From Marinoscillum furvescens DSM 4134 (GTDB lineage: Bacteria > Bacteroidota > Bacteroidia > Cytophagales > Cyclobacteriaceae): a DNA stretch of 55,175 bases. Positions 26,329 through 34,717 of this stretch are shown one piece after another. The stretch spans positions 1 to 55,175 of the forward strand of contig NZ_QREG01000030.1 in the NCBI RefSeq assembly GCF_003386095.1. The letters run 5' to 3'. The notes below the pieces were generated by a model that searched no databases, was not told the origin of the DNA, and saw nothing but the letters and a program-made list of their open reading frames with translations. Positions within the stretch are counted from its first letter, which is position 1. Each line of letters begins with the position of its first letter. Both the position numbers and the translations under genes were made by a program.

Positions 26329-26670
26329 ATGGTCAGAATATTTCATAATCCGAGATGCCGAAAAAGTAGGGAAACGCTGAATTTGCTAGAGGAAAAAGGG
26401 GAAATGATCACTATCATAGAGTACCTCAAAACCCCGCCAGCGAAAAAGGAGTTACAGGAAATCGTAGAGATGCTGGGAATCAAGCCTGAGCAGTTGGTGC
26501 GCAAAGGAGAGCCAATCTACAAAGAACAATTTAAAGGCAAAACGCTCAGCGATGAAGAATGGATTGAAGCTCTGGTGGAGAACCCAAAGCTGATAGAGCG
26601 GCCAATAGTGATCAAAGACGGGAAGGCCGAAATAGGCCGGCCTCCCGAAAAGGTATTGGATATTCTTTAG
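26329..26670 (+). CDS. arsC: ArsC/YfgD-family reductase
   Basis: A 113-aa thioredoxin-fold protein of the ArsC family (glutaredoxin-linked arsenate reductase type). The N-terminal active-site segment IFHNPRCRKSRETL has the single catalytic cysteine C10 followed by the CxxS-like pattern, and the C-terminal part contains the RPIVIKDGKAEIGRPPE cis-proline loop. No ars operon genes stand nearby, so arsenate resistance is not implied; many such YfgD-like proteins are of unproven substrate. A TAACTTCG sequence at 26296-26303 may be its -7 promoter element. It is convergent with the DUF4199 gene, the stops almost touching. Confidence 0.85.
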   Translation: MVRIFHNPRCRKSRETLNLLEEKGEMITIIEYLKTPPAKKELQEIVEMLGIKPEQLVRKGEPIYKEQFKGKTLSDEEWIEALVENPKLIERPIVIKDGKAEIGRPPEKVLDIL

Positions 26671-27152
26671 TGTTTGCCATCAATAGCCAAATGCTTCTTA
26701 TTCTTTTTGATTTCAGGCAGTATATTGGTTTTTAGCTGCTGCATGGTCATAAACGAAAAGATAAATCCGGAGGCTGCAGCCTCAATAAAGATGCCCAGCG
26801 CCACGCCCCATTCATTGATATAGATGCCATGGGGTTCGTTGGCTTTTACCGCTGCTGTAAAATCAGGGTTGGCCATCATAAAAAATGTCACAAATGCCGA
26901 AAACGAAAGGGCTACGACCAGGGTGGTAATAAGCCCAACACCCAGTCCTTGCAGGAATTCAAACTGCTCTTGCTTTTGCTGTTTATAACGATAAATAGCC
27001 AGGTATACACCAACGAACATGATGATGCCATTAAATGCCCGAAGGCCATAATTGTGGATCAAACCGAATGCTTTCATTATAAAAAAGAAAGCGACAAGAG
27101 CTACGGTTATTGATAAGCCATAGCGTAAACCTCTAGATTCAATAGTCTTCAT
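26667..27152 (-). CDS. DUF4199 family membrane protein
   Basis: A 161-aa inner-membrane protein with four hydrophobic segments: about residues 12-30 and 37-56, then two after residue 70. The pattern (an MKAFGLIHNYGLRAFNGIIMF stretch, a FLQGLGVGLITTLVVALSFSAF stretch and a lysine-rich C-terminus) matches the DUF4199 family, which is common in Bacteroidota and has no known function. It is monocistronic, convergent with arsC, and its stop overlaps the arsC stop region by four bases. The start MKTIESRGLRYG is the only good ATG. Confidence 0.8.
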   Translation of the reverse strand: MKTIESRGLRYGLSITVALVAFFFIMKAFGLIHNYGLRAFNGIIMFVGVYLAIYRYKQQKQEQFEFLQGLGVGLITTLVVALSFSAFVTFFMMANPDFTAAVKANEPHGIYINEWGVALGIFIEAAASGFIFSFMTMQQLKTNILPEIKKNKKHLAIDGKH

Positions 27153-27305
27153 GATTGTTTCCTTTTGGTGTAACTACTATATTAAGGGTTAGAATGGCTG
27201 CATTGTTCCCATTTTTTGGGATTCCTGGTGATTTCAGAGCCGGTGAGAGCAAGACACACTAGCGGGAGTGGGTGAAAGTTGAGGATGATTAATGAATCAA
27301 AACCT

Positions 27306-28277
27306 ATGAGCATAAAAAAAATGAATGCCTTGCTTTGTCAATCGGTGGATACACGCCAGCTGGCGCTCTCCGAAGTAGATGTACCAACTCCCGGGCCAGA
27401 TGAAGTATTAATCCGTGTGAAATTTTGTGGCGTAAATTTTCCCGATACACTAATAACCAGGGGCAAATATCAGTTTCAGCCAGAGCTTCCGTTTGCTCCC
27501 GGACAGGAGGTCTATGGAGAGGTAATCTCTACCGGCGCACAAGTGGATCACGTGCATCCAGAGGAGATGGTATTGGCATCTATGACCTGGGGGGGATTTG
27601 CGGAGTTTGCGATTGCTAAAGGTGTCAACACTTACAGGATGCCTCCGGGTGCACGGCCCGAATCGGCGGCTGCACTGCTGGAAACCTATGCCACAGCATA
27701 TCATGCACTTCAAGACCGGGCGGAGATAAAGCCTGGTGAAACACTCGTGGTGTTGGGGGCTTCTGGTGGTACCGGCACGGCTGCTGTCCAGCTCGGAAGG
27801 GTGCTTGGCTGCAAAGTAATAGCAGTAGCTTCCACTGAGGCTAAGCGGCAGTTTGCACTAGAAAACGGTGCTGATGATGCCCTGGGGTATGATAATTTAA
27901 AAGCACAACTCAAAGCGATGGGAGGGTGTGATGTGATCTTTGACCCGATAGGAGGGGTGAGCTCGGAACAGGCCTTTAGAGCAATTAAGCCCGGCGGTAG
28001 GCATTTGATCATTGGATTTGCATCGGGTAATGTGCCGGCCATTCCATGGAACTTACCCCTGCTGAAAAGTGCCTCGATCGTTGGAGTATTTTGGGGAAGT
28101 TTTTGGCGCAATCAGCCCGATGACAACCGGCGTAACGTGCTTCAGTTGCTCAACTGGCTGGAAGCGGGCAGGATAGATGTAAAAGTCTCACATGTCATGC
28201 CTCTTAAAGATGGAGAGAAAGCACTAGAAGCTATTGAAAAAAGAGAGGTTCAGGGGAAATTGGTACTGAGTGTTTAG
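27306..28277 (+). CDS. NADPH:quinone oxidoreductase-like zinc-free MDR enzyme
   Basis: A medium-chain dehydrogenase/reductase of the quinone oxidoreductase (QOR) group. An N-terminal GroES-like domain (PTPGPDEVLIRVKFCGVNFPDTL, FAPGQEVYGEV) is followed by a Rossmann domain with the NADPH loop VLGASGGTGTAAVQLG. The zinc-binding cysteine cluster of alcohol dehydrogenases is missing, as expected for QORs. It probably reduces quinones or enones with NADPH; the substrate is not readable from the sequence. The ATG at 27306 (MSIKKMNALLC) is preferred over an upstream TTG at 27279 because family members begin a few residues before ALLC. Confidence 0.88.
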   Translation: MSIKKMNALLCQSVDTRQLALSEVDVPTPGPDEVLIRVKFCGVNFPDTLITRGKYQFQPELPFAPGQEVYGEVISTGAQVDHVHPEEMVLASMTWGGFAEFAIAKGVNTYRMPPGARPESAAALLETYATAYHALQDRAEIKPGETLVVLGASGGTGTAAVQLGRVLGCKVIAVASTEAKRQFALENGADDALGYDNLKAQLKAMGGCDVIFDPIGGVSSEQAFRAIKPGGRHLIIGFASGNVPAIPWNLPLLKSASIVGVFWGSFWRNQPDDNRRNVLQLLNWLEAGRIDVKVSHVMPLKDGEKALEAIEKREVQGKLVLSV

Positions 28278-29209
28278 AAGCGCTGATTCATTCGGATAGC
28301 CACATAGTCGTGAGGGAGTGCTTCGGGGTTTTCGCGAGTGCGCCAGTATGCTGTAAATGCCAGGTCAAACCGGGGCCAGCTCATCATTAGACCAGCTTTA
28401 TGCTGCCATACCCAATCGATTGCTTCAGTGGCATATTCTGATTTTTTGCCAATGAGGTTGCCCTCCAGTGTCGCATTGTAAAGCACATATTCCAGTCCTG
28501 GAGCATAAAAAAAGTAAATCTCTGTCAGCGAAGGCTCTATTCGTTTTTCTTTTTGGTTGCCAATAGAGGCGCTGACATATGCGGACTGGCTCAATGGCTT
28601 TAGTTCTCCGAAACGAACCACCAGCTCTTGCCGTGCCAGATTATAGATAGAGCCTGCACTTACGGTAGATTCGGACACTAATTCAAAGTTTCGGGTAGAA
28701 ATCAGGGCTTTGGCGTATTTGAGGTGAAGGTTCACAATTGGAGAGTTGTTGATTTGGTATTTCCACCCTTTTGGCTCAGGCATGCCAAACCATCGATGCC
28801 AGGTTTTTTGCGTCTGTCCAACAAGCGATCCAGGCCCCATCCAGCCAATCTCCAGATGGGCTTTTAGGTAATGATTTCCAGGAAAATAATACTCGTTACC
28901 TAGCGTTGCAGAGAGGGTGCCTGCGTATGGTCTGTCCAGCAGAGAAGGACTGTCCCACCCAATCCAGGAAGGGGTATAAATGCGGTGATTGAGTTGATAG
29001 GTTCGTACTCGCTTTACAGCCCTGGTGCTATCCATCAGAAACCTGGCGGCTGCATAAATGCCGCTGGAGTAATATTGGTCTTGCGACAAGTCCAATGTGA
29101 AAGCATCATTGTCCACCACTAGCTGAAAATCCATTTTTAGCGGGTCACTTTGAGCTTTGCCAGTAAGGCACAGAAGTAGTAAGACGCACGTGACAATCGT
29201 TTTATGCAT
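28274..29209 (-). CDS. LpxR-like outer-membrane lipid A deacylase family protein (DUF2219)
   Basis: A ~311-aa exported protein. From ATG at 29209 it has a clear signal peptide (MHKTIVTCVLLLLCLTGKAQS); the six residues of the longer frame would break it. The mature start DFQLVVDNDAFTLDLSQDQYYSSGIY matches the N-terminal signature of LpxR/DUF2219 proteins, whose Asn-Asp and Tyr-Ser/Thr-Gly motifs bind calcium and shape the active site. These are 12-strand outer-membrane barrels that remove the 3'-acyloxyacyl group of lipid A. The C-terminal residue is phenylalanine, as in many outer-membrane barrels. The stop overlaps the preceding plus-strand gene's stop by four bases. Confidence 0.82.
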   Translation of the reverse strand: MHKTIVTCVLLLLCLTGKAQSDPLKMDFQLVVDNDAFTLDLSQDQYYSSGIYAAARFLMDSTRAVKRVRTYQLNHRIYTPSWIGWDSPSLLDRPYAGTLSATLGNEYYFPGNHYLKAHLEIGWMGPGSLVGQTQKTWHRWFGMPEPKGWKYQINNSPIVNLHLKYAKALISTRNFELVSESTVSAGSIYNLARQELVVRFGELKPLSQSAYVSASIGNQKEKRIEPSLTEIYFFYAPGLEYVLYNATLEGNLIGKKSEYATEAIDWVWQHKAGLMMSWPRFDLAFTAYWRTRENPEALPHDYVAIRMNQRF

Positions 29210-29437
29210 AGGGCAAAGATATCTCATTTATCCAAGCACTGGGATCTATTGGATGATTGGCCCAAACTGGTGGCTGAATGCGGTATTTTAAGGGATGCGG
29301 ATGATTATGCCTATGAGCATCGCGTCCACCTTGTGCCGCCAACAAAAATTGCGTCGAAGCGAGTATACCCGTCTGGCTAGTTAGCAGTTTCTTACGTAAT
29401 CTTGCAAAGACGACTTTAGGTATAGTACCACTCAGAT

Positions 29438-30562
29438 ATGGAGACAAAAGATCAATGCCCATTAGACTTTTTAAAAAACCAGCTGTACGCACGTCAGGAA
29501 CAAGGGAATCTGCGCAGCTTACGCTCTGGAGCAGGTTTAGTGGATTTTGTATCCAACGACTACTTGTCGCTATCCCAAAATGGTGAATTGCGGGAGCGAA
29601 TCGCTGCAGAGGCAGCATCTATGCGCCTGGCTAACGGTGGCACAGGCAGCAGGTTATTGTCGGGAAACTATCCCTTATTCGAAGAAGTAGAGGATGAGTT
29701 AAAGTCAGTTTTTGAAGCTGAGGCGGCATTGCTTTTCAATTCGGGGTATGCTGCGAATCAGGCGTTGGTTTCGGCTGTAGCCGGAAAAGGAGATACCATC
29801 CTCTATGACCAGCTTGCCCATGTGTGCCTCAAAGAAGGTGCCTGGCTCAGCAGAGCTGCCACGGTGGCCTTTCGACACAATGACCTGGAGGACCTGGAAG
29901 CACGTCTCCAACGGGCCTCCGGTAGGTGTTTTGTGCTTACAGAGACCGTATTTTCCATGGATGGTGATGTGGCACCCTTGCTAGCGATCATTGAGCTTTG
30001 TGAACAGTATGGTGCCTATCTGATCGTAGATGAAGCGCACAGTACAGGTTGCTATGGGGCAGCAGGTGCTGGCATGCTGGTGGCTGAAGGACTGGCAGAT
30101 CGGGTGTTCGCTCGTGTCTACACCTTTGGTAAAGGTATGGGCGTACATGGAGCTTGTGTGGCAGGGAGTCAGGTGCTCAAAGACTACCTCGTCAATTTTG
30201 GCAGGCTTTTCATTTATACCACCTCACTGCCACCGCATAGCGTACTGAGCATCCGGGAGGCCTTTCGGTTTTTACGAGCCAATGAAAATTTGCAGCAAGA
30301 GCTCAATGACCGCATTGCTGCTTTCCAGAAGCTGTGGCCGGCCTTCATAAGTGATACGGCTATACAGCCAATCATCATCGGTAGCAATGAACGTGCTCGA
30401 TCCATTTCTTCGCAGCTCCAGGAGGCAGGCTTTGATGTGCGACCGGTGCTTTCCCCCACAGTACAGCGTGGCACCGAACGCCTAAGAATAAGCCTCCACA
30501 CTCACAATACAAAACAGGAGCTGGAGGCTTTGACGTCTTTGCTTTTAAAGTTGGTGGGTTAG
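29438..30562 (+). CDS. bioF: 8-amino-7-oxononanoate synthase BioF
   Basis: A 374-aa alpha-oxoamine synthase that condenses pimeloyl thioester with L-alanine, the first step of the biotin ring pathway. Fold-type I PLP enzyme: substrate segment DFVSNDYLSLS, GGTGSRLLSGN, aspartate pair D198-E-A-H201 and the PLP lysine in YTFGKGMGVHGA (K232). The gene stands alone here; bioD and bioA lie about 17 kb downstream. The product could in principle be a related KBL-type enzyme, but the length and absence of a tdh neighbour favour BioF. The gap 29210-29437 before it shows no further gene. Confidence 0.88.
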   Translation: METKDQCPLDFLKNQLYARQEQGNLRSLRSGAGLVDFVSNDYLSLSQNGELRERIAAEAASMRLANGGTGSRLLSGNYPLFEEVEDELKSVFEAEAALLFNSGYAANQALVSAVAGKGDTILYDQLAHVCLKEGAWLSRAATVAFRHNDLEDLEARLQRASGRCFVLTETVFSMDGDVAPLLAIIELCEQYGAYLIVDEAHSTGCYGAAGAGMLVAEGLADRVFARVYTFGKGMGVHGACVAGSQVLKDYLVNFGRLFIYTTSLPPHSVLSIREAFRFLRANENLQQELNDRIAAFQKLWPAFISDTAIQPIIIGSNERARSISSQLQEAGFDVRPVLSPTVQRGTERLRISLHTHNTKQELEALTSLLLKLVG

Positions 30563-31713
30563 GGTATTTCCACGGTTGTACTCATGATTTCATGGTCATT
30601 CGCTTCGTCATGTAAAAGGATTCTCAGGGTTAAGCTTTTGGAATTATCCGACGAAATTAAAAGTTCTCCAGTGGTGAATGAGTCTGGGGGTAGGAACGGA
30701 AAAGCCTCGTCATTGATGAGAGAAAAGCCATCTAGGCTCCTGGTAGAAGAGATTCTAAGGGTTGGGGTGTTTTCCGTATCGAATCTTATCGCAGCATGTG
30801 GTTCATTATTGCTGGTTTCTTTTCTCCGTGCTCCTTGTACAATGATCTTGTCTGGAAATACATTATAATCTGTATAGTTAGATACTTTGAATCTTAAAAG
30901 TGAAAGTGTTGGCGGATTTAGCAAAAGACCACTTTCTACTTTGGAGTGAACTCCTAGAATGTCCACCACCAGTCGGTTATCTCCGTCTGCTTTTTGTAGC
31001 GGGTATGTGTTGTTAAACACTTCGGAGGAGGGTATCGGTTTACGTTCACTAATCGTCGGGCTGATTGATGCGATGGTAAAGTAGAGGACCAGTCCTGCCG
31101 TAAAGCAGCCTATTGCGAGTAAAATGATAGTTTTACTTATAGATGAAACCGAGCGAGAACGAAGTTTCGTGTGGGGTTCAGGGGTTTCTACCTTCAAATC
31201 CATGAATTTTTCCACAGTACTTTTTCTCACATCTAGTAACACCATGCATGCTTTTAAAGTGACAGTACTCGGAATGGATTTCTCTTTACTGAAAATGTTA
31301 CTCAATGCCCTGTACTTATCCAGGTCGTTGATCAATTCTTTGTCCGGGCAATTGCCTGAGTATATTATTTCTAAGCCTTTTTCAGATTTTTGGAATCCTT
31401 TGAGGTCAGTTGAATAGGCACCACAGAAATATCGATAGATGATTCCTGCTTGGAGTTGTGTCTTTTTTTCAGAAAGTCTAAGAATTATGGTTCGATTTAC
31501 GATTCGCTTTAATGCTGCTGGTGTCAGACGAGGTGAATTCTTGACTAAGGTTATTTCTTGCCTAAGAACAGGGTGTGATATATTTTCTGCAACTACCGCA
31601 AGTACATAATTACGCAGTGCATTAGCAACTTGCTGTGGCGTATGATGTGTGATGAAATCATCTATTTCTAAATCAAATTGATCTAGTTTCTTTTTAAAAT
31701 GCTCAAGTTTCAT
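30559..31713 (-). CDS. Hypothetical membrane protein, 384 aa
   Basis: Not recognised. Residues 1-185 are a charged, helical cytoplasmic part (FKKKLDQFDLEIDDFITHHTPQQVANALRNYV). One membrane segment follows at about 193-215 (ISKTIILLAIGCFTAGLVLYFTIA). The remaining ~165 residues are beta-rich and presumably periplasmic (RLVVDILGVHSKVESGLLL...). The architecture resembles a membrane-anchored sensor or anchor, but I see no catalytic motif. It is the second gene of a two-gene unit, overlapping the upstream gene by four bases, and converges on bioF with a four-base stop overlap. Confidence 0.75.
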   Translation of the reverse strand: MKLEHFKKKLDQFDLEIDDFITHHTPQQVANALRNYVLAVVAENISHPVLRQEITLVKNSPRLTPAALKRIVNRTIILRLSEKKTQLQAGIIYRYFCGAYSTDLKGFQKSEKGLEIIYSGNCPDKELINDLDKYRALSNIFSKEKSIPSTVTLKACMVLLDVRKSTVEKFMDLKVETPEPHTKLRSRSVSSISKTIILLAIGCFTAGLVLYFTIASISPTISERKPIPSSEVFNNTYPLQKADGDNRLVVDILGVHSKVESGLLLNPPTLSLLRFKVSNYTDYNVFPDKIIVQGARRKETSNNEPHAAIRFDTENTPTLRISSTRSLDGFSLINDEAFPFLPPDSFTTGELLISSDNSKSLTLRILLHDEANDHEIMSTTVEIP

Positions 31714-32348
31714 TTCACCACAATGTGATAGGCCCTATCAGACCTGATTTCAAATTTTTCATTGGAGGTTAGGTTTATAGCCTCCACACAAATTACAAAT
31801 TGTAATAGTTTAGTTCCCTTTCCTTTCGCTAACTCCCTTGCATCTATAGACAATTGTAGTCTTTGATCTCCTGATTGCTCTAGTACCAAATTTTCAGGCA
31901 CTAGCGTGGTAGGCATTGATAGCGATTGTAGACGAATATCCACCGCACCAAAGTAGTGCTGGCTGGCCATTAGTCCTGTCCATGATCCCCTGTTTGTGAT
32001 GAGGTGTTCAATGTTTGTTGAGTTTTTAGGAATAACCTTAATGTTATCGATTAGTAGCTCGGAACCGCTTTGGTTGTCAAGATCAATTCCTATCTCCAGA
32101 TAATTTTCTGCGAGAGTAGGAGGTTGCTGATATCCTTCACTTTTAGATATAAGCGTCTTATTAAACCCTCCTAAGGGACTGTTGATATCTTCGCCATCCT
32201 CGGTATTCAAGGGAAGATCACGCGCATCAATTTTAACATAAGAGTCGTTCCAAAGTGATTTTGTTCTGTATGCTACTCCTGACTGGGCATGAATAGGCCC
32301 AAGATTCCATGCAATAGATAAAAAAAGTGTGAAGATTCTTAAGTACAT
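31710..32348 (-). CDS. Hypothetical secreted protein, 212 aa
   Basis: Not recognised. A signal peptide (MYLRIFTLFLSIAWNLGPIHAQ) is followed by a beta-rich domain of about 190 residues, with segments such as NYLEIGIDLDNQSGSELLIDNIKVI that suggest an immunoglobulin-like or jelly-roll fold. It heads the two-gene unit, and its last four bases overlap the start of the 384-aa gene. The periplasmic half of that protein is also beta-rich, so the two may interact. The gene diverges from the 50-aa lipoprotein gene across a repeat-rich 292-base region. Confidence 0.72.
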   Translation of the reverse strand: MYLRIFTLFLSIAWNLGPIHAQSGVAYRTKSLWNDSYVKIDARDLPLNTEDGEDINSPLGGFNKTLISKSEGYQQPPTLAENYLEIGIDLDNQSGSELLIDNIKVIPKNSTNIEHLITNRGSWTGLMASQHYFGAVDIRLQSLSMPTTLVPENLVLEQSGDQRLQLSIDARELAKGKGTKLLQFVICVEAINLTSNEKFEIRSDRAYHIVVK

Positions 32349-32424
32349 GATTTTAAAGGTACCCCTTAGAGTGGGAGTCAGTTTTTGTGCCTAACTATTT
32401 ATAAGTCAATTTAATTATCCTTTC

Positions 32425-32470
32425 GGAATTTCATAGGAATCCCAGGAATTTCCATTGGAATCGCTGGAAT
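32425..32470. repeat. Five phased GGAAT repeats (possible regulator site)
   Basis: GGAAT occurs at 32425, 32436, 32445, 32457 and 32466, at steps of 11, 9, 12 and 9 bases. Every second copy is therefore about two helical turns apart. The array lies in the divergent region between the minus-strand unit and the lipoprotein-kinase operon. A protein binding site is inferred from the phasing. Confidence 0.45.
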
Positions 32471-32481
32471 CACAAGTAATT

Positions 32482-32577
32482 CACATCACCGCCAGACCCC
32501 AGATCGTGAATATTGGTGATGTGCATCGGCAACCGTCGGGCTCATCTGCAGCAGCTCGGGAAGTGAGGGACTGAGCC
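32482..32577. other. Dyad-rich leader segment
   Basis: CACATCACC (32482-32490) pairs with GGTGATGTG (32515-32523), and GGCTCA near 32539 pairs with TGAGCC near 32570. The two dyads follow one another and could form two hairpins in a transcript of either direction. No T-run follows. The segment contains no open frame worth naming. Confidence 0.35.
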
Positions 32578-32640
32578 ATATCGATTCTGTAAATACCCTT
32601 TTTTAGTCTTGCAAGACGCCTTTTTCTAAATATCAATGAA

Positions 32641-32793
32641 ATGAAAAATGCGTTAATGTTACTTGTTGTTTTGATGTCTTGTATGGTTTTTTCTTGCGAT
32701 TACGGTTTGGAAGAACCAACCATCCAGCCCACCCAAACTGGCAACTCTGGAGAGCCGGTAGATCCAGATTGTAAAGGTGACTGTGACGATTAA
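32641..32793 (+). CDS. Small lipoprotein, 50 aa
   Basis: Short gene encoding MKNALMLLVVLMSCMVFSC followed by 31 mature residues. The hydrophobic stretch ending VFSC is a lipoprotein signal with the modified cysteine at residue 19. The mature peptide is acidic and ends in a DPDCKGDCDD segment whose two cysteines and aspartates might bind a metal or form a disulfide. ATG at 32641 is the only usable start, since the ATG five bases earlier hits a stop at once. It precedes the histidine kinase, with a terminator-like hairpin between them. Function unknown. Confidence 0.65.
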   Translation: MKNALMLLVVLMSCMVFSCDYGLEEPTIQPTQTGNSGEPVDPDCKGDCDD

Positions 32794-32810
32794 GACTAGG
32801 TTTATGAGCG

Positions 32811-32845
32811 AGAGCTTGTCATTTTTGACAAGCTCTTGTTATTAT
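32811..32845 (+). terminator. Terminator/attenuator between lipoprotein and kinase genes
   Basis: AGAGCTTGTCA and TGACAAGCTCT form a perfect 11-bp stem with a TTT loop at 32811-32835, followed by TGTTATTATT. The kinase start codon (32854) lies only 18 bases beyond. The hairpin either ends the short lipoprotein message or passes a fraction on to the kinase. Confidence 0.7.
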
Positions 32846-32853
32846 TGAATCAT

Positions 32854-34707
32854 ATGTATCGCCAAGTGATTCTTTCTGTGATAGTAATGTTAGCTACGGC
32901 TTGTCAAGAAGCCACTAACATCAAACGGGTGAATCCTCACTTGACTCAATCGATATCCTTGCTAAAACGTGGAGATTCATTTTACTACAGAAGAAATTAC
33001 GATAGTGCGATCATCTTTTACCGGCAGGCGATTCATCAGATGGTTCCCTCTGATAGTATCAATATGTATTCCAATTTGATCAATGATATTGGGTTGTGTT
33101 ATAAAAAAATGGGCCAGTATGACAGTGCCCTTCATTACTACAGGAGATCTGAACAAGTGGATCTGGAGCGGAGTGATACACTTTCTCTTGCAGGTAGATG
33201 GCGAAATATTGGTAATGTGTATGAATCATTAGGCTGGCATACTGAGGCGATCGCATTGTATCTCATGGCATCCGACTTGCTTAGGCCACATTATTCATAT
33301 AAAGTAGGACCTATTCATATTGCCATTGGTAATATCTATTTTGATCAGGGCGAATATAGACAGGCCATCACCGAGTATCGAAAGGCTTTGATGTTAGCTG
33401 GAGGCACCTCATCACGACGCAAAGCGCAAGTATACAACAATATGGGGCTGTCCTTTCTACAGGAAGGAATGTTGGATTCGTCTCGTTTTTATTTAGATCA
33501 ATCACTTAGACACTCCTTACTATCTGATTCTTCATCCCTGGGTTACACACTTAACAGTATTGGTGAACTCCACCTCAAGCAGCGAAACCTTGATTCCGCT
33601 GCTCATTATTTTTCACTATCTCAAGACGTAAGCACTCGGCAAGGGAACGGGGCTTTGCAGGCACGTACCTTTTGCTATCAGGCTCAGCTCGCCTTACAAA
33701 GCGGGGATACACGGTTAGCCCGAGATAAGGTGTTCGAAGCGCTAGCCTATGCGGAACGTCAGCAGGCAGGTGAGCTGTTGCTGGATTGCTATGAAGTTTT
33801 ATCTGATATTTATTTCCGATTGGCTGATTATCAGCGAGCTTTTGGTTTTTTAAAACACTGGTCTCAGCTAAATGACTCCCTATTTCATAATGGAAAGCTA
33901 GCTACTGAACGTGTGGTAAAAGAACATGAACTTGATCAGAAAGAAACTGAAGCAAATCGTGCTCGAGAGCGCGCAAAGGATGCTGTGGCTTCTGCTAAGA
34001 GAAATTCCTTTTTGGTGGGGGTGATGATCATAGTGTTCATCGTCTTTCTTATGCTTTTTGCGGTGATTTACCGTCAGCGCCAGCGACTAAGAAGAGTAAA
34101 CCAGGATTTGGTGATTAGTAACGAACAGATAGACGCTCTCAATCGTCAAAATTTTCACTTCACGGTCAATTCACTAGCTGGAATTATAGGAATACTGAAC
34201 TCACAACTTCCGCATTTTAAAGATGAAGAAATCTATGATGTTTTATTGGCTGAAAAGTTGAGAATAGAGAGTATTTCCATACTTTATACCAAACTTTTCG
34301 GAAGTGATGACGGGGAACACGTGAAGGCAGCACCATTTTTAGTAGAGGTAGTTGAAAATACCCTTGACGCTTATGGTTTAGGCTCTAACAAGCGTTTGAT
34401 AAGCATTCCGAATATATCGTGGGACAATAATCAGGCATTTGCCATTGGGTTGATCGTAAATGAAGTTTCTCTTAATGCAGCCAAATATGGGCTTTCCAAT
34501 GAGTCTAAATTCTTACTTCAAGTAACATTGGACCGTGGTAAACAGGCTCTTGTGATGCAAGATGATGGGCCTGGATTACCGGATTCGGTAGATTGGTATG
34601 AAACTGATAGCTTTGGTATAAGACTTATTCGAATCTTGTGTAAGCAGTTAAAAGCCGATGTGCAAGTGATTAGTGAAGGTGGATTGCGCTATGAAATAAC
34701 CTTTTGA
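32854..34707 (+). CDS. TPR-containing sensor histidine kinase (HisKA_2-like)
   Basis: A 617-aa sensor kinase of the Bacteroidota TPR type. The ATG at 32854 gives a lipoprotein-like signal (MYRQVILSVIVMLATAC); a TTG 18 bases earlier would spoil it and overlap the terminator. About eight TPR units fill the periplasmic region (residues ~35-370, e.g. YDSAIIFYRQAI, YDSALHYYRRSE). A coiled coil and a membrane segment (384-407) follow, then the catalytic part. His435 lies in HFTVNSLAGI, the HisKA_2-type H-x-x-V-x-N pattern. The N-box is at N536-N541, and the G1 box DDGPG at 570-574. It is followed by its likely partner after 10 bases. Confidence 0.88.
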   Translation: MYRQVILSVIVMLATACQEATNIKRVNPHLTQSISLLKRGDSFYYRRNYDSAIIFYRQAIHQMVPSDSINMYSNLINDIGLCYKKMGQYDSALHYYRRSEQVDLERSDTLSLAGRWRNIGNVYESLGWHTEAIALYLMASDLLRPHYSYKVGPIHIAIGNIYFDQGEYRQAITEYRKALMLAGGTSSRRKAQVYNNMGLSFLQEGMLDSSRFYLDQSLRHSLLSDSSSLGYTLNSIGELHLKQRNLDSAAHYFSLSQDVSTRQGNGALQARTFCYQAQLALQSGDTRLARDKVFEALAYAERQQAGELLLDCYEVLSDIYFRLADYQRAFGFLKHWSQLNDSLFHNGKLATERVVKEHELDQKETEANRARERAKDAVASAKRNSFLVGVMIIVFIVFLMLFAVIYRQRQRLRRVNQDLVISNEQIDALNRQNFHFTVNSLAGIIGILNSQLPHFKDEEIYDVLLAEKLRIESISILYTKLFGSDDGEHVKAAPFLVEVVENTLDAYGLGSNKRLISIPNISWDNNQAFAIGLIVNEVSLNAAKYGLSNESKFLLQVTLDRGKQALVMQDDGPGLPDSVDWYETDSFGIRLIRILCKQLKADVQVISEGGLRYEITF

Positions 34708-34717
34708 TAAACTAACA

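Noticed and set aside
29202-29618. Minus-strand open frame across the start of bioF
   Set aside because: It overlaps bioF and the LpxR-like start, and has no recognisable protein features.
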